In this document: positions 10,695-19,380 of the stretch, piece after piece
How the letters are laid out: each line of letters starts with the position of its first letter
Numbering within the stretch: the stretch's first letter is position 1
NCBI GenBank assembly: GCA_949317995.1
Contig: OX439038.1
Location: forward strand, 36,337,113 to 36,401,112
Direction of reading: 5' to 3'
DNA: 64,000 bases
Origin: Acholoe squamosa
Taxonomy: Eukaryota; Annelida; Polychaeta; Phyllodocida; Polynoidae
Made by a program: the position numbers and the translations under genes
The notes under the pieces: model-generated
Database searches by the model: none
The model's input: only the letters and a program-made list of their open reading frames with translations
What the model was told of the DNA's origin: nothing

Positions 10695-10914
10695 TGTAGT
10701 GGTCAGCGGAAAATGTCATGGAGAAACAGGGACTCGAACCCGGACCCTCCAACTTCGAAGCGGAAGCTCTACCCCTGAGCTACTTCCCCTGGCCTGACAT
10801 TGTCTACCTTCCAACTACCCTGGATCGGTATGGTATACATAGGGGGAGTGACACAATCAAGTGAACAGTCCCTCTGAAGGCTCTGCGCACCCGACGGGGG
10901 AACGAACCCCTACA
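10695..10914 (-). repeat. Terminal repeat 2 of the tRNA-bearing miniature element
   Basis: 220 bp, again TGTAG...CTACA, nearly identical to 10226-10446. High identity between the two suggests a fairly recent insertion if they were made by LTR duplication. Confidence 0.75.
10720..10789 (-). tRNA. tRNA-like unit 2 (not a confident functional tRNA)
   Basis: A 70-bp minus-strand copy of the unit at 10251-10321, with box A TAGCTCAGGGG and a perfect box B GGTTCGAGTCC. One base shorter in the variable/T-stem region. Confidence 0.55.
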
Positions 10915-11941
10915 CTTGTCTCCAGTGTGACGTCATTCTACTTCCGGCCAGGTAGAAATCCCCAGAAGTCACCCAGATTCTTGTAGCTTTGAGTAAAATA
11001 GTCCTTTAATATATTGGTTTGCACCATTTTGCGCCAGCATATATCAAGAAAACAAGACCAGAACCTCAAAGTTATTATGTTCAGGAAACTTGTGTAAAAG
11101 TGTAACTGTAAGAAACTGAGATGCATATTAAGATTAAAAAATCGTGGTCTGAAGAAAAAAAATCGTTTATAACAAGTGTTGAAGCGACTGATATCGCAGG
11201 TAACTCGGAAAGCATAGGTCTGGCCACTTTGACACTATAGTGTCAGCAATATGAAAGACTTACCAATAATTCTATAAGGCTGTAGTAGTTGTTGATATTA
11301 AGAAATATCCCAAACAAAGAAGAAACGTAGTTCATACGTATTGCACGCTGTCCTCACGCCCGCCATTTTGGATTTTTGCCGTCAACTATGTCGTTCCATC
11401 CTTGAAAATGTTCTCAAATCATTTCTATTCATAGTTATTAGGTTTGTTTTTGCAGGGATCCATCTTCTTCTCCCAACACTCTAACATATCAAATTTAATT
11501 CAATAACTGCCATGTTTGTATCGAAGTGAGACGCAATCGAAATGTTGTAAAAGTTGAGCCGCTCAAAAACATGTTGAGACGAACGCAAACTTTATTATCG
11601 TAATAGAATGAATTTATTTCTATATTTTTAATGCGTATACACAGAGAAATGTCCAAAACAAGCCTAGAAACAAGATTAAGCTCAGGAGGACGGTGTCTAC
11701 ACCTCCACACCTCTACACTACCTTGATGCTACTGGCACGGTAGCCATGCTCGCCTCACCTTATCAACTTCCGTTGCTAAGGTGTGTCTCCATGGCATTCA
11801 GTGATGTCACACACAGGAATGCAATGTCACCCTGGCAACAGTGCTGGTAACTGGTGCCTCCAGGTGCTGGTGAGTGACACTCTCCAGTCCGTGGACTTTG
11901 ACTCCAAACATATGTTTTGAGTATAGCACACCATTGAGTGC
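10915..11941. other. No gene recognised
   Basis: AT-rich single-copy-looking DNA; a minus-strand open frame at 10938-11126 and others are short and unremarkable. The last 100 bp precede the PLE1 3' end. Confidence 0.3.
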
Positions 11942-11958
11942 TATGGGTGAATATCAAG

Positions 11959-11984
11959 GTTTCGACCTCAGTGGGTCTCATCAG
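11959..11984 (-). ncRNA. Hammerhead ribozyme core in the PLE1 3' UTR
   Basis: Minus strand: CUGAUGA, helix II GACC/GGUC closing a 6-nt loop, then GAAAC. Compared with PLE2 (GAUC/GAUC) the second and third base pairs have changed in both arms together, which supports a selected RNA helix. Helices I and III are not resolved by eye. Confidence 0.65.
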
Positions 11985-12335
11985 GTGTATTAGAGGTAAT
12001 TCAAGGCATGTAATCATTGTGGATATCACTGGGGATATTTAATTGTTCAGGTATGGAGTGAATCACATCCCCAAACAATTAAAATAGATCATAGGAGACT
12101 AGATATATATAGTGTTGACTAATTATATTAGTGGAGAATATATCTTAAGTTGGTAGGGTTGTACTGTCAAATGAGAAATAAAGGCCAGGGGAGATTAGTG
12201 TGACACCAATCAATATTTGATTTTTATTCCAAGGATTTCTCAAAGAAAAATCACAGGGCGGATACCACCCGGTATTCAAAATAATTTTCGAATGGAGCCT
12301 AGGGGTGGTATTCTTTACAACAGTACAACACTGAT

Positions 12336-12889
12336 CTAAAAGTTTGGTGCATCAATTAGATTCAGACCATGAGGGACCTGGGTACGTAATTTTAGTATCC
12401 AGTTTCTCTCTAACTTGTTGCGCAGTTTTTCAGCGTAATCAGAATGTGGATTCTTGTTAATGAATTCCACAATGTGGACTTCCACATGTGTTAGGCCTTG
12501 GTGTCCATCGGTGTTGAAGTGAGTTCCCATGTCGGTGTTCAGCTTCTTCTCTCTGATGTTACCAATGTGGGGGTAGAAGCGTTGCATTAGTGTTTGCTTG
12601 GTCTGACCCATATATTGCTTATTGCATTTCTTACATGAAATACAATGACATTTGAACAGCGGCAGGTGATATTTTCTTTTGCTGTATAAGTCTGTTTTGT
12701 CACACCAGATATTATCTGGGCAGTTTTGTTCAGCAGCGGGCACAATTGGCATTTGGCATTGTCGCATTCCTTCGATGCCTTTCCACTTAGGGCTGCCCGG
12801 TGCTTCTTCCCAAGTTCTGGGTGGTAGTTGATTCGGGACCTCACAAGGGCATTCCTTAGTGAGGGTGGTTTCCGGAGGCCTATCACCAC
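12336..12889 (-). pseudogene. PLE1 linker and GIY-YIG endonuclease
   Basis: The linker (GLRKPPSLRN, then Cys-rich CDNAKCQLC) is in the frame of 12587-12889. The nuclease (CISCKKCNKQYMGQTK … HIVEFINKNPHS … LNLIDAPNF) is in the frame of 12336-12767. The frames change near 12640-12650, inside the GIY motif, so this copy cannot make an intact nuclease without frameshifting. The nuclease of Penelope-like elements nicks the target DNA to prime reverse transcription. Confidence 0.85.
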
Positions 12890-14551
12890 ACGTGTCTGGT
12901 GCGTGCTGAGGTACTCAGCATCTCCCAGTTTGTTTTCACGATTTTCTGTAAATCATTGAAGCAGGGGTGGTAGGTGGTTACCAGAATACACACGTCTTCT
13001 CGGTCCTTCTTCCCTTTGTCTATCTGATATTCCAGGGGGTTTGGTCTTGGAGTTGACAAAGCCCTTACAAAGGCCTCAGCTACCAGTTTGTTCGGGTAGC
13101 CTCGGCAGATGAAGTGCGCAGCTTTTATTAGACCTTGTCTAATGTAGTCATCTGTCATGGTGCAGATCCTTCTGATTCTCAGGAACTGACTATATGGTAT
13201 GCCTTTCTTGCAGTGCATCGGGTGGGCAGAGGTGTAATGTAGGTAGTTATGTGCATCGGTTGACTTATTATGTAAGTCGGTGATCAAATGACTACCCATC
13301 TTCTTCACGCAAGTGTCCAGGAATGATATTTCCGAACCTGAGATTTCATGTGTGAATTTGATGTTATCATGTACTTCATTAAGGTACTTGATGAAGTTGG
13401 TTAGCTTCTCCTCCCCATGGTCCCATAGTAGAAAAATATCGTCTATGAACCGAACCCACAGTGTGGGTTGGAAGGGGAATACATAGACAAACCTTTCTTC
13501 GAAGTCTGCCATGAATAGATTTGCGAAGGTAGGTGCAACCCTTGTCCCCATGGCTGTTCCTCCTACCTGCAAGTAATGGTCTCCATTGAAGTCAAAGTTG
13601 TTGAATTCCAATACCATCTTTAGCATGCTAAGTACGCTGGAGTTACTAGGTTCTCCAGGTAGTATGCTATTTTCTGGTCGATATTTAATCAGCCAGTGTG
13701 CTACTGCCCTCCGACCTTCCTCATTTGGGATGTTGGTGTAGAGGGCACTTACATCTAGAGTACAAAGGAGGGTTCTTGGTCCAATTCTGTCTTTATTTTC
13801 CTCAAGCTTATGGAGGAAATGTCCTGAATCTTTGATATAGGATTTAGTTTTTGGAACGATGGGCCGTAATATGATGTCTATTAAGGCAGATATTCGTTCT
13901 GTGGCACAGCCATTGGCTGAGACTATGGGGCGGCCCGGTGGGTTTTTGCCGGGTTTGTGGATTTTTGGCAATAGATAAAAGTTCGGGGTTTTGAACTCAG
14001 TTGTCAATACCTTGTTCAGAATTTGCCTATTTAGCTCGTTCTTTTGGTGGAGGCCATTGAGAAAAAGGTTTACTTTGATGGTATGTTCTTCTGTTAGATC
14101 TTTGTCTACCTTCTTATAGAACTTCTCATCACTTAATTGTCTCATACCTTCACTGATGTAGTCATTGGTTGCCATGACTACTATAGCACCACCTTTATCT
14201 GCAGGTTTAATGATTATGGACTGATCCTCAGCGAGGGTATCCATGGCCATTTTTTCCTCCAGACTCAGGTTGTGACTCTTTGGTCTGACTGTTCTAACCT
14301 TGGAAATGTCTATTTCATTCATGGTTATGAGTGTTTCTAACCTTGATCCCCCCGGTGGGGCTTTTGGACCATCTGTATTCCTAAAAGCTTTGGCTAGTTT
14401 AACCTTACTTGAGAGAGGGGGTTCAGCATTGGGACCCAAGTTACGTTCCCTTTCTTCCCTTTCTTTTTGTTCATTCCAAATTTGTTTGGGGGAACTGAAT
14501 TTGTATTTCCATCTGAGACTATTGTGGAAATGCTCAAGGTCATCGAAACAA
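12883..14551 (-). pseudogene. PLE1 reverse transcriptase
   Basis: An open minus-strand frame of about 555 codons. In order: a leader with EHFHNSLRWKYKF, KPADKGGAIVVM, LLPKIHKPGKNPPGRPIVSA, TLDVSALYTNIP, AMGTRVAPTFANLF, and the catalytic VRFIDDIFLLW. These are the Penelope RT motifs, close to telomerase RT in phylogeny. The frame ends early at TGA near 12883 because of a frameshift around 12905, so it is split from the linker and nuclease. No start Met is identified; upstream stop near 14554. Confidence 0.88.
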
Positions 14552-15037
14552 GATTAACATGCAGTATATTATTTTCCATTGATTTCTTTTCACGTGCATG
14601 AAACCCAACCCGCTCGGACCTGACACCCAATATGATACCCCCATAGCAATGCATTGAGTGCTCCAAGCTTCTAAGTTGGACTTCAGGTGACCTAGTTTTT
14701 TTCAAACCTAAATTTTACAAAGATTAGAATCTTATAAGAGGTAAAAATTACACCTCCATGATCTTGAACACTATCACATGACAGGTTTCATTTAATCTCA
14801 TAGCCTCTACCTGTCTCTTAAAACTCGGCTTTCCGAGTTAAAAACATGATATTTACACCTTTTACATTATTTCTACATTTAGGATGACCCGTGACATTTT
14901 AAGCTTTAAATAGAGGGGTCAAGCATCAAAATCTACCAAGGTTTAAGCATAATATTGCTGTTTTATATCTCTTAGGTTTTGTCGAAAGTCCACTGTGCAT
15001 ACATCCATGCCCCTTCTCTTCAGAACTGATAAGATAG
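14552..15037. other. No gene recognised
   Basis: AT-rich DNA between PLE1 and the tRNA-bearing LTR-like copy. The minus-strand open frame 14394-14705 is a shadow of the PLE1 leader in another frame. Confidence 0.3.
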
Positions 15038-15289
15038 TGTAGGGGCAGGAATTCCCCGTACCTGGTGGAGATACCGAGTGGTCCCGCCTCACGAGGTGGA
15101 TCTCTAGAGAGCTCGGTACCAGGTAATCACTGCCCCCTAGTGCGTGTATCATACCGATCCAGGTGTAGTTGGAAGGTAGAGAATGTCAGGCCAGGGGAAG
15201 TAGCTCAGGGGTAGAGCTTCCACTTCGAAGTTGGAGCGTCCTGGGTTCGAGTCCCAGTTTCTCCATGACATTTTCCGCTGACCACTACA
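15038..15289 (+). mobile_element. Second tRNA-bearing LTR-like copy (solo or rearranged)
   Basis: 252 bp starting TGTAGGGG and ending CCACTACA. The right two-thirds ('catacc' + 'gatccagg' through the tRNA-like unit to the end) match the terminal repeats at 10226-10914. The left part differs: 15061-15120 (CCTGGTGGAGATACCGAG … GAGCTCGGTACC) matches the internal region next to the putative primer site of that element (10636-10694, reverse complement). It therefore looks like a product joining internal and LTR modules. No target duplication seen. Confidence 0.6.
15194..15264 (+). tRNA. tRNA-like unit 3 (not a confident functional tRNA)
   Basis: 71 bp on the plus strand with box A TAGCTCAGGGG and perfect box B GGTTCGAGTCC, acceptor-like GGGGAAG/TTTCTCC, and anticodon arm TCCAC-TTCGAAG-TTGGA with four of five pairs. 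The arm contains an almost perfect palindrome (CCACTTCGAAGTTGG), so the original anticodon is unclear. Followed by a TTTT run. Confidence 0.55.
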
Positions 15290-15997
15290 ATATTTAAACC
15301 GCTGCATTTACAGTAAAATGACCCACATATTCTGATTCCTTGATTATTTTTACATATGATATGTACAAACCATGAGCCGACTAATAATGAAGTGAAAGTG
15401 GCCGAAAATAGAAAATAATTTTAAGCCAATTACTGTAGTGACAGAGAGGGGCCGCAGCACAGGGTGCTTGGGGTGTTATCCCTAGGCTAATGTAATAATG
15501 TATGACATAGGGATTTCTTTTTTTTTGCATTTTCTTATTGTTTTCTTTTTTTTTGTTTTTTTGGGGCATTATTGTTATTGCACCTTGTCAAACCCTTTAT
15601 AGAAAACATGTAAGTACATAAAAGACACATATGCATTGATACATGTTACTCTTTATGAAATAACTAGTAAGGACAAAGTACAACAGCCAAAACAAATGAG
15701 AATAATCAAACACTGACAATCCAAGTACCAATATGTATAACATTATGATCCCAGTTAACCCGTCTATCATATAAGCGCACCTGAGCATGCCATTATATCA
15801 TTTTGTGAGTATGCAGAAAAAGTATGGTGAATACATACAAGCCAAATGTATGATCTTAACGTACATGGGATTAACTTAAAACAATACCAACATGAAGGCT
15901 AGGGATCTTCATGAATAAATACCTTCTTAACAACAAAGGTAGTCATGGACTTGTTAGATATGTACAATTGTGAGTTTCATGAACGTCGCATCAACGC
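15290..15997. other. No gene recognised
   Basis: AT-rich with A/T homopolymer runs near 15510-15565; only short random frames. Confidence 0.3.
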
Positions 15998-16117
15998 GGG
16001 AACGCGTGTAACCATTATCTCATGAACGGCATCATGCAAGTACAATAAATTTTAGATCAGCATCCGCATGACGATGGCCACGGTCTTGTCGTTCTTTTTT
16101 CCATGAAAGCCTTTAGG
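15998..16117 (+). repeat. 120-bp interspersed repeat, copy 1
   Basis: From 'gggaacgcgtgtaaccatta' to 'ccatgaaagcctttagg'. The same 120 bp recurs at 27269-27388 with only a few substitutions and the same length. The identity of the repeat is unknown. Confidence 0.85.
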
Positions 16118-16904
16118 TTATGAAGCCCAAGACATGCTATGCATACTCTGGAAAGAAGAAGGTGAATGTAGAGAACACAGAGATCATGGAGATGCCAGAC
16201 AAGTGCTATTTGAGGACGGGAAATGTCCGAAAGTGACGACGCAGTGATCACCAGTGGGACGACCGGGGCCATCGGATAGGTCGGTCTGGATTGCTGAGTG
16301 GTAGTATCCGGCAGGACGCTGCTGGGACGCAGGGGAAGTCCCTTTTGGTCGTTGTGAGTGTAAACACGTCAGGTTGGCTGGGTGCCAAAATAGACGTGAG
16401 TAGACTTTGTTATGGTACCAAAGGTCGTCGGGGGATAGCAGGAGATGCTGAGTACGACCAGAGACATGTCAGTAACACCAGGAGATGGTGGTTGCAGGTA
16501 GACAATGTGTGCAACATGCAGAGGCATGTAAGGTCAACAGAGGAATATGTTAGGAAGGTTTAGAGGAACATGAAGATTTAAGAAGATTACCATTAGTCAA
16601 TCAAGTTGCGTCAAGTCATTGTGAAGTCAGAATTTAAAAAATTCAGAAGGAGAGAAGTACTGCTTGTTAAATGCTATGAGGTATCAGCTAAGTGTAACTT
16701 TTGGAAGAAAGTGAAGAATTATAGTGCAGCTTTAGAAGAGGACCTATCTATTGTGCATCTGTGGTTATAAGCTGACTTTTCATTAACACACTGTTAAGCT
16801 GAACTATATATATCACAGAGTGTTGTGTTGCACTGTTGCACTGAATTACAGGAGCCCCGACGGACAACATTTTTTAGCAGTTTCTGGTCAATTTCTTCAA
16901 CAAG
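16118..16904. other. Leader region of the copia element; LTR not resolved
   Basis: No gene. A phrase 'aatatatcacaga' near the copia 3' side (18682-18694) resembles 'tatatatcacagag' at 16807-16820, so an LTR may lie around 16600-16850, but I could not fix its ends. Confidence 0.35.
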
Positions 16905-17813
16905 ATGGCAGAGGGACCAAAGATAGATCGTCTGATGGGCAGTAGCAACTATTCATCTTGGAAACTTCAGGTAAAGTGCACCTTAAAGTATAGAAATGTA
17001 TGGAACTCGGGGCAGATGCTAGTGAGGAGCATCGTGTGGCCTTTGAAGTTGAACAAGGCATTCTATACTATAGTTCTCAACATGGATCCGAGTTTGCTAT
17101 GGATGGTGCCTCCAGATGAGGAAGATTCGGTGGTAATCTGGAAGAAGTTATAGGATATGTTTCAGAAAGACACCTTCGCTAACAAGCCAGAACTCCGGAA
17201 GAAGCTATGCACAGCCAAGCTCACCGAAGGGGGGTCAGCAAATGACCATATTAAGCATCTCACCCAGATCTTTGATGAGTTAGTCATCATTGAGGCACCG
17301 TTGGAAGAAAATGATAAGGTGACTTATCTTCTGTCTAGTCTGCCAGAATCCTATGACACTCTTGTCACAGCATTCGATGCCATGGATGCTGTTCCTTCAT
17401 GGACGACGGTGGACGAGAAGGTGTCAGCAAGGGAGGATGAGAAGGCGCTGATGAGCAAGCAGGAGCTACGTTGCTTTGAGTGCAACGAGCCAGGACACTT
17501 CATACAAGATTGTCCAAAGCTGAAGTCCAGCAGGAAGTCTGGCAAGAAATCCAGCAGGAAGTCTGGCAAGAAATCCAGTAAGAAGTCTGGCAAGAAGTCC
17601 AGTGAGAAGTCTGGCAGGAAGTCCAGTGGTAAATCTGGCAAGAAGAACGGACACAGGAAACAGAAGGAAAGCAAGTCGGAGGAGTCTGATAATGAGTCAG
17701 TGTCAGAGGAGTCGGATGAGGAAGTTAACATCAGCCTGTTTGCACAATACGCCTTGTCTGCAGTAGGTAAAGGCAGATGGATCATCAACTCTGGGGTAAC
17801 AGTGCAACGATAA
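16905..17813 (+). pseudogene. Copia-type gag with zinc knuckle and start of protease
   Basis: One frame from ATG 16905 to TAA 17813, interrupted by an in-frame TAG at 17154-17156. The N-terminus (GSSNYSSWKLQVKCTLK) and the segment TYLLSSLPESYDTLVTAFDA are typical of Ty1/copia gag. A CCHC knuckle (CFECNEPGHFIQDC) lies near 17473-17514. A run of SGKKSSRK-like octapeptides follows, then an acidic stretch and WIINSGVT, which sits where the protease has a W-I-x-D-S-G motif; the catalytic Asp is Asn here. Binds and packages element RNA in intact relatives. Clearly defective. Confidence 0.85.
17520..17645 (+). repeat. 24-bp coding minisatellite in copia gag
   Basis: About five tandem units of the type 'aagtctggcaagaaatccag', period 24 bp, encoding a basic Lys/Ser-rich octapeptide repeat right after the zinc knuckle. 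Probably an expansion that adds nucleic-acid-binding charge. Confidence 0.8.
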
Positions 17814-18540
17814 AAGCCTCTTCAGGAAGATAGATAGCACAAAAAAGTCATCAAGTGTGATGGTAGGAGACGGGCGCAGTCTCAGATGTGCTGGAGTTGG
17901 TGAAGTGGTGTTGCTTTGAAGATCCCCGGAGGAAAGACACAGAGGACTGCAGTGAGGGATGTGCGGTATGTGCCTAATCTGACCTGGAATCTGTTTAGTG
18001 TCCAGAAGCTAAATGAGAAAGGATGTGAAGTTGTCTTCAAAGGTACCAAGTGTCAGGTGACCAGGGAAGGAAGAGTGATAGTGGCAGGAAGTCGTACCGG
18101 TCGCTATACTATCTAGACTTTGCATCCATCTCAGACAGCAAGAGACATCGGCAGAAGTCTAGCAAAAAAAGGTTGTCGGTCAACCAAAGAGCTATTGCAT
18201 AGTGCTGTCTCTGGTAAAGTGGACAGTGATCAACTGAAAGTTGTGGTAGAATCAGCTAAAGTTGACAAGCTGGTCAAAACAGGAGATGAAGAGTCAATTG
18301 ATGCACCTAGACCACCAGACGAGGATCCGGATGATCAGTATAGAGTCTGGCAGATGTACGCCGGCGTGATTGCTACAGTGGAAACGGTCGAAAGACCTAT
18401 GAAAAGGCTAAAGCTCCAGAAGAAGAAGTGAGACGTTTCAGTAAGATTGTGGGACTGCCACACCGAGAACATGGTGGCAGATCTTCTCACAAGAGACTTG
18501 TTTGTGAGAAAAGCAAAGTCCATGCAGCGCATGGTGTAGT
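17814..18540 (+). pseudogene. Copia pol remnant with large internal deletion
   Basis: 17916-18116 encodes a protease C-terminal segment (VRYVPNLTWNLFSVQKLNEKG) typical of copia. A frame at 18120-18431 is not recognisable as integrase or RT. At about 18425-18540 the phrase HTENMVADLLTRDL matches the end of copia RNase H. Integrase and almost all of RT/RNase H are absent, so about 3 kb has been lost compared with a normal element. Non-autonomous. Confidence 0.75.
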
Positions 18541-18822
18541 TAGCTGCTGTGCAGTGAAGGCACAGAGTCACCTTGAGTGACAGGGGAGGTAAGAACTAGA
18601 GACCCTGCCTCCTGGATAGTCAGGTTAGCTCAGCTCCTGTACGGTAAAGGTACAGAGTCACTCCTGAAGTGACTGAGTCTTAATATATCACAGATGTTGA
18701 TAGGGCAGCTACCCAGTTCCTCTTGAAGTGCTAAAGTTAATTGTAATATATCCAGATGGAAGAATCATAATATGAAGGCACTCGGGCCAAATAATCCTGT
18801 AGTAGTGTTCGTAATGTCCATG
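18541..18822. other. Copia 3' flank
   Basis: A purine-rich 'acaggggaggtaag' at about 18580-18593 could be a polypurine tract. Two similar phrases 'ggtaaaggtacagagtcac' / 'gtgaaggcacagagtcac' occur (18554 and 18641). LTR ends not determined. Confidence 0.35.
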
Positions 18823-19117
18823 TACCGTAATCTCCCGCGTATAAGGCGCGTCTTATACGGGGGTTTTTAGTTCTCATTGGATCCACAAGGTTGACACCAA
18901 GACCTTTCTTTTGATATGTTACACTCCCATATAAGCTCATCTGCTGCATTTGGGGTCCAGGAGGGTCGCGGGGGTCCAAACAGCACATAGCTTTTTGAAT
19001 TTTGAAAATCCATTCATTAGAACAAAAGTTATGAATTTTTTATGTTTTTGACCATATTCTGAAACTCTGGGTGCGCCTTATACGCAGGATGCGCCTTATA
19101 CGCGGGAGATTACGGTA
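18823..19117. mobile_element. MITE, CCGTAATCTC family, 295 bp
   Basis: Inverted ends TACCGTAATCTCCCGCGTAT and ATACGCGGGAGATTACGGTA, with a GGCGC-type extension. No coding content. Flanks do not give a clear target duplication beyond TA. It lies just 3' of gypsy element B and may have disrupted its 3' LTR. Confidence 0.85.
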
Positions 19118-19380
19118 GTAGTAACAGTGAATTTCCGAAAAGTATTTCCAGTGTTTATTAGTGTATAGTTTCAGGTAGTAAAAGAAACATATACATCTGG
19201 GTGTAGGCAGGACATCATAGTGGTATGGCATCCGTCCGGTACATAAAAAAAAACCTATTCGGATGCTTTAGAAAGTATCCGAAGCTAGGTCGCTAGAATG
19301 TAGAGTTCCAATTAATAGACTGTGTACTCTGTATACATTCCGGGTTAAGGGCTGGTCAGAAAATAGAACCCGGAAGCATA

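Larger units (their letters stand above)
10226..10914 (-). mobile_element. Miniature LTR-type element (TRIM-like) carrying tRNA-like units in its terminal repeats
   Basis: Two direct repeats of about 220 bp (10226-10446 and 10695-10914) are nearly identical and flank 248 bp of internal DNA with no coding potential. Each repeat begins TGTAG and ends CTACA, as LTRs do. Each contains a tRNA-like unit on the minus strand. On that strand the base after the first repeat starts CCGGTGGAGAAACTG, close to what a primer-binding site for that tRNA-like unit would be. The length (689 bp) and lack of ORFs resemble terminal-repeat retrotransposons in miniature. No clean target duplication was found ('gtttg' against 'cttgt'). 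Alternative: two tandem copies of a tRNA-derived SINE; the TG...CA ends and the sharply bounded repeats argue against that. Confidence 0.65.
11942..14551 (-). mobile_element. PLE1, Penelope-like retroelement (near full ORF, frameshifted)
   Basis: A minus-strand element: RT (14551-12883), linker and GIY-YIG nuclease (12889-12336), then a 3' UTR of about 390 bp with a hammerhead core at 11959-11984. It is the same family as PLE2. The left limit is the point where similarity to PLE2's UTR ends; the 5' limit is the last in-frame stop upstream of the RT frame near 14554, so N-terminal sequence may be missing. Confidence 0.85.

Noticed and set aside
14394-14705. Separate PLE1 upstream ORF of 103 codons
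   Set aside because: It reads the PLE1 RT leader in the wrong frame; the RT frame itself is open to about 14551.
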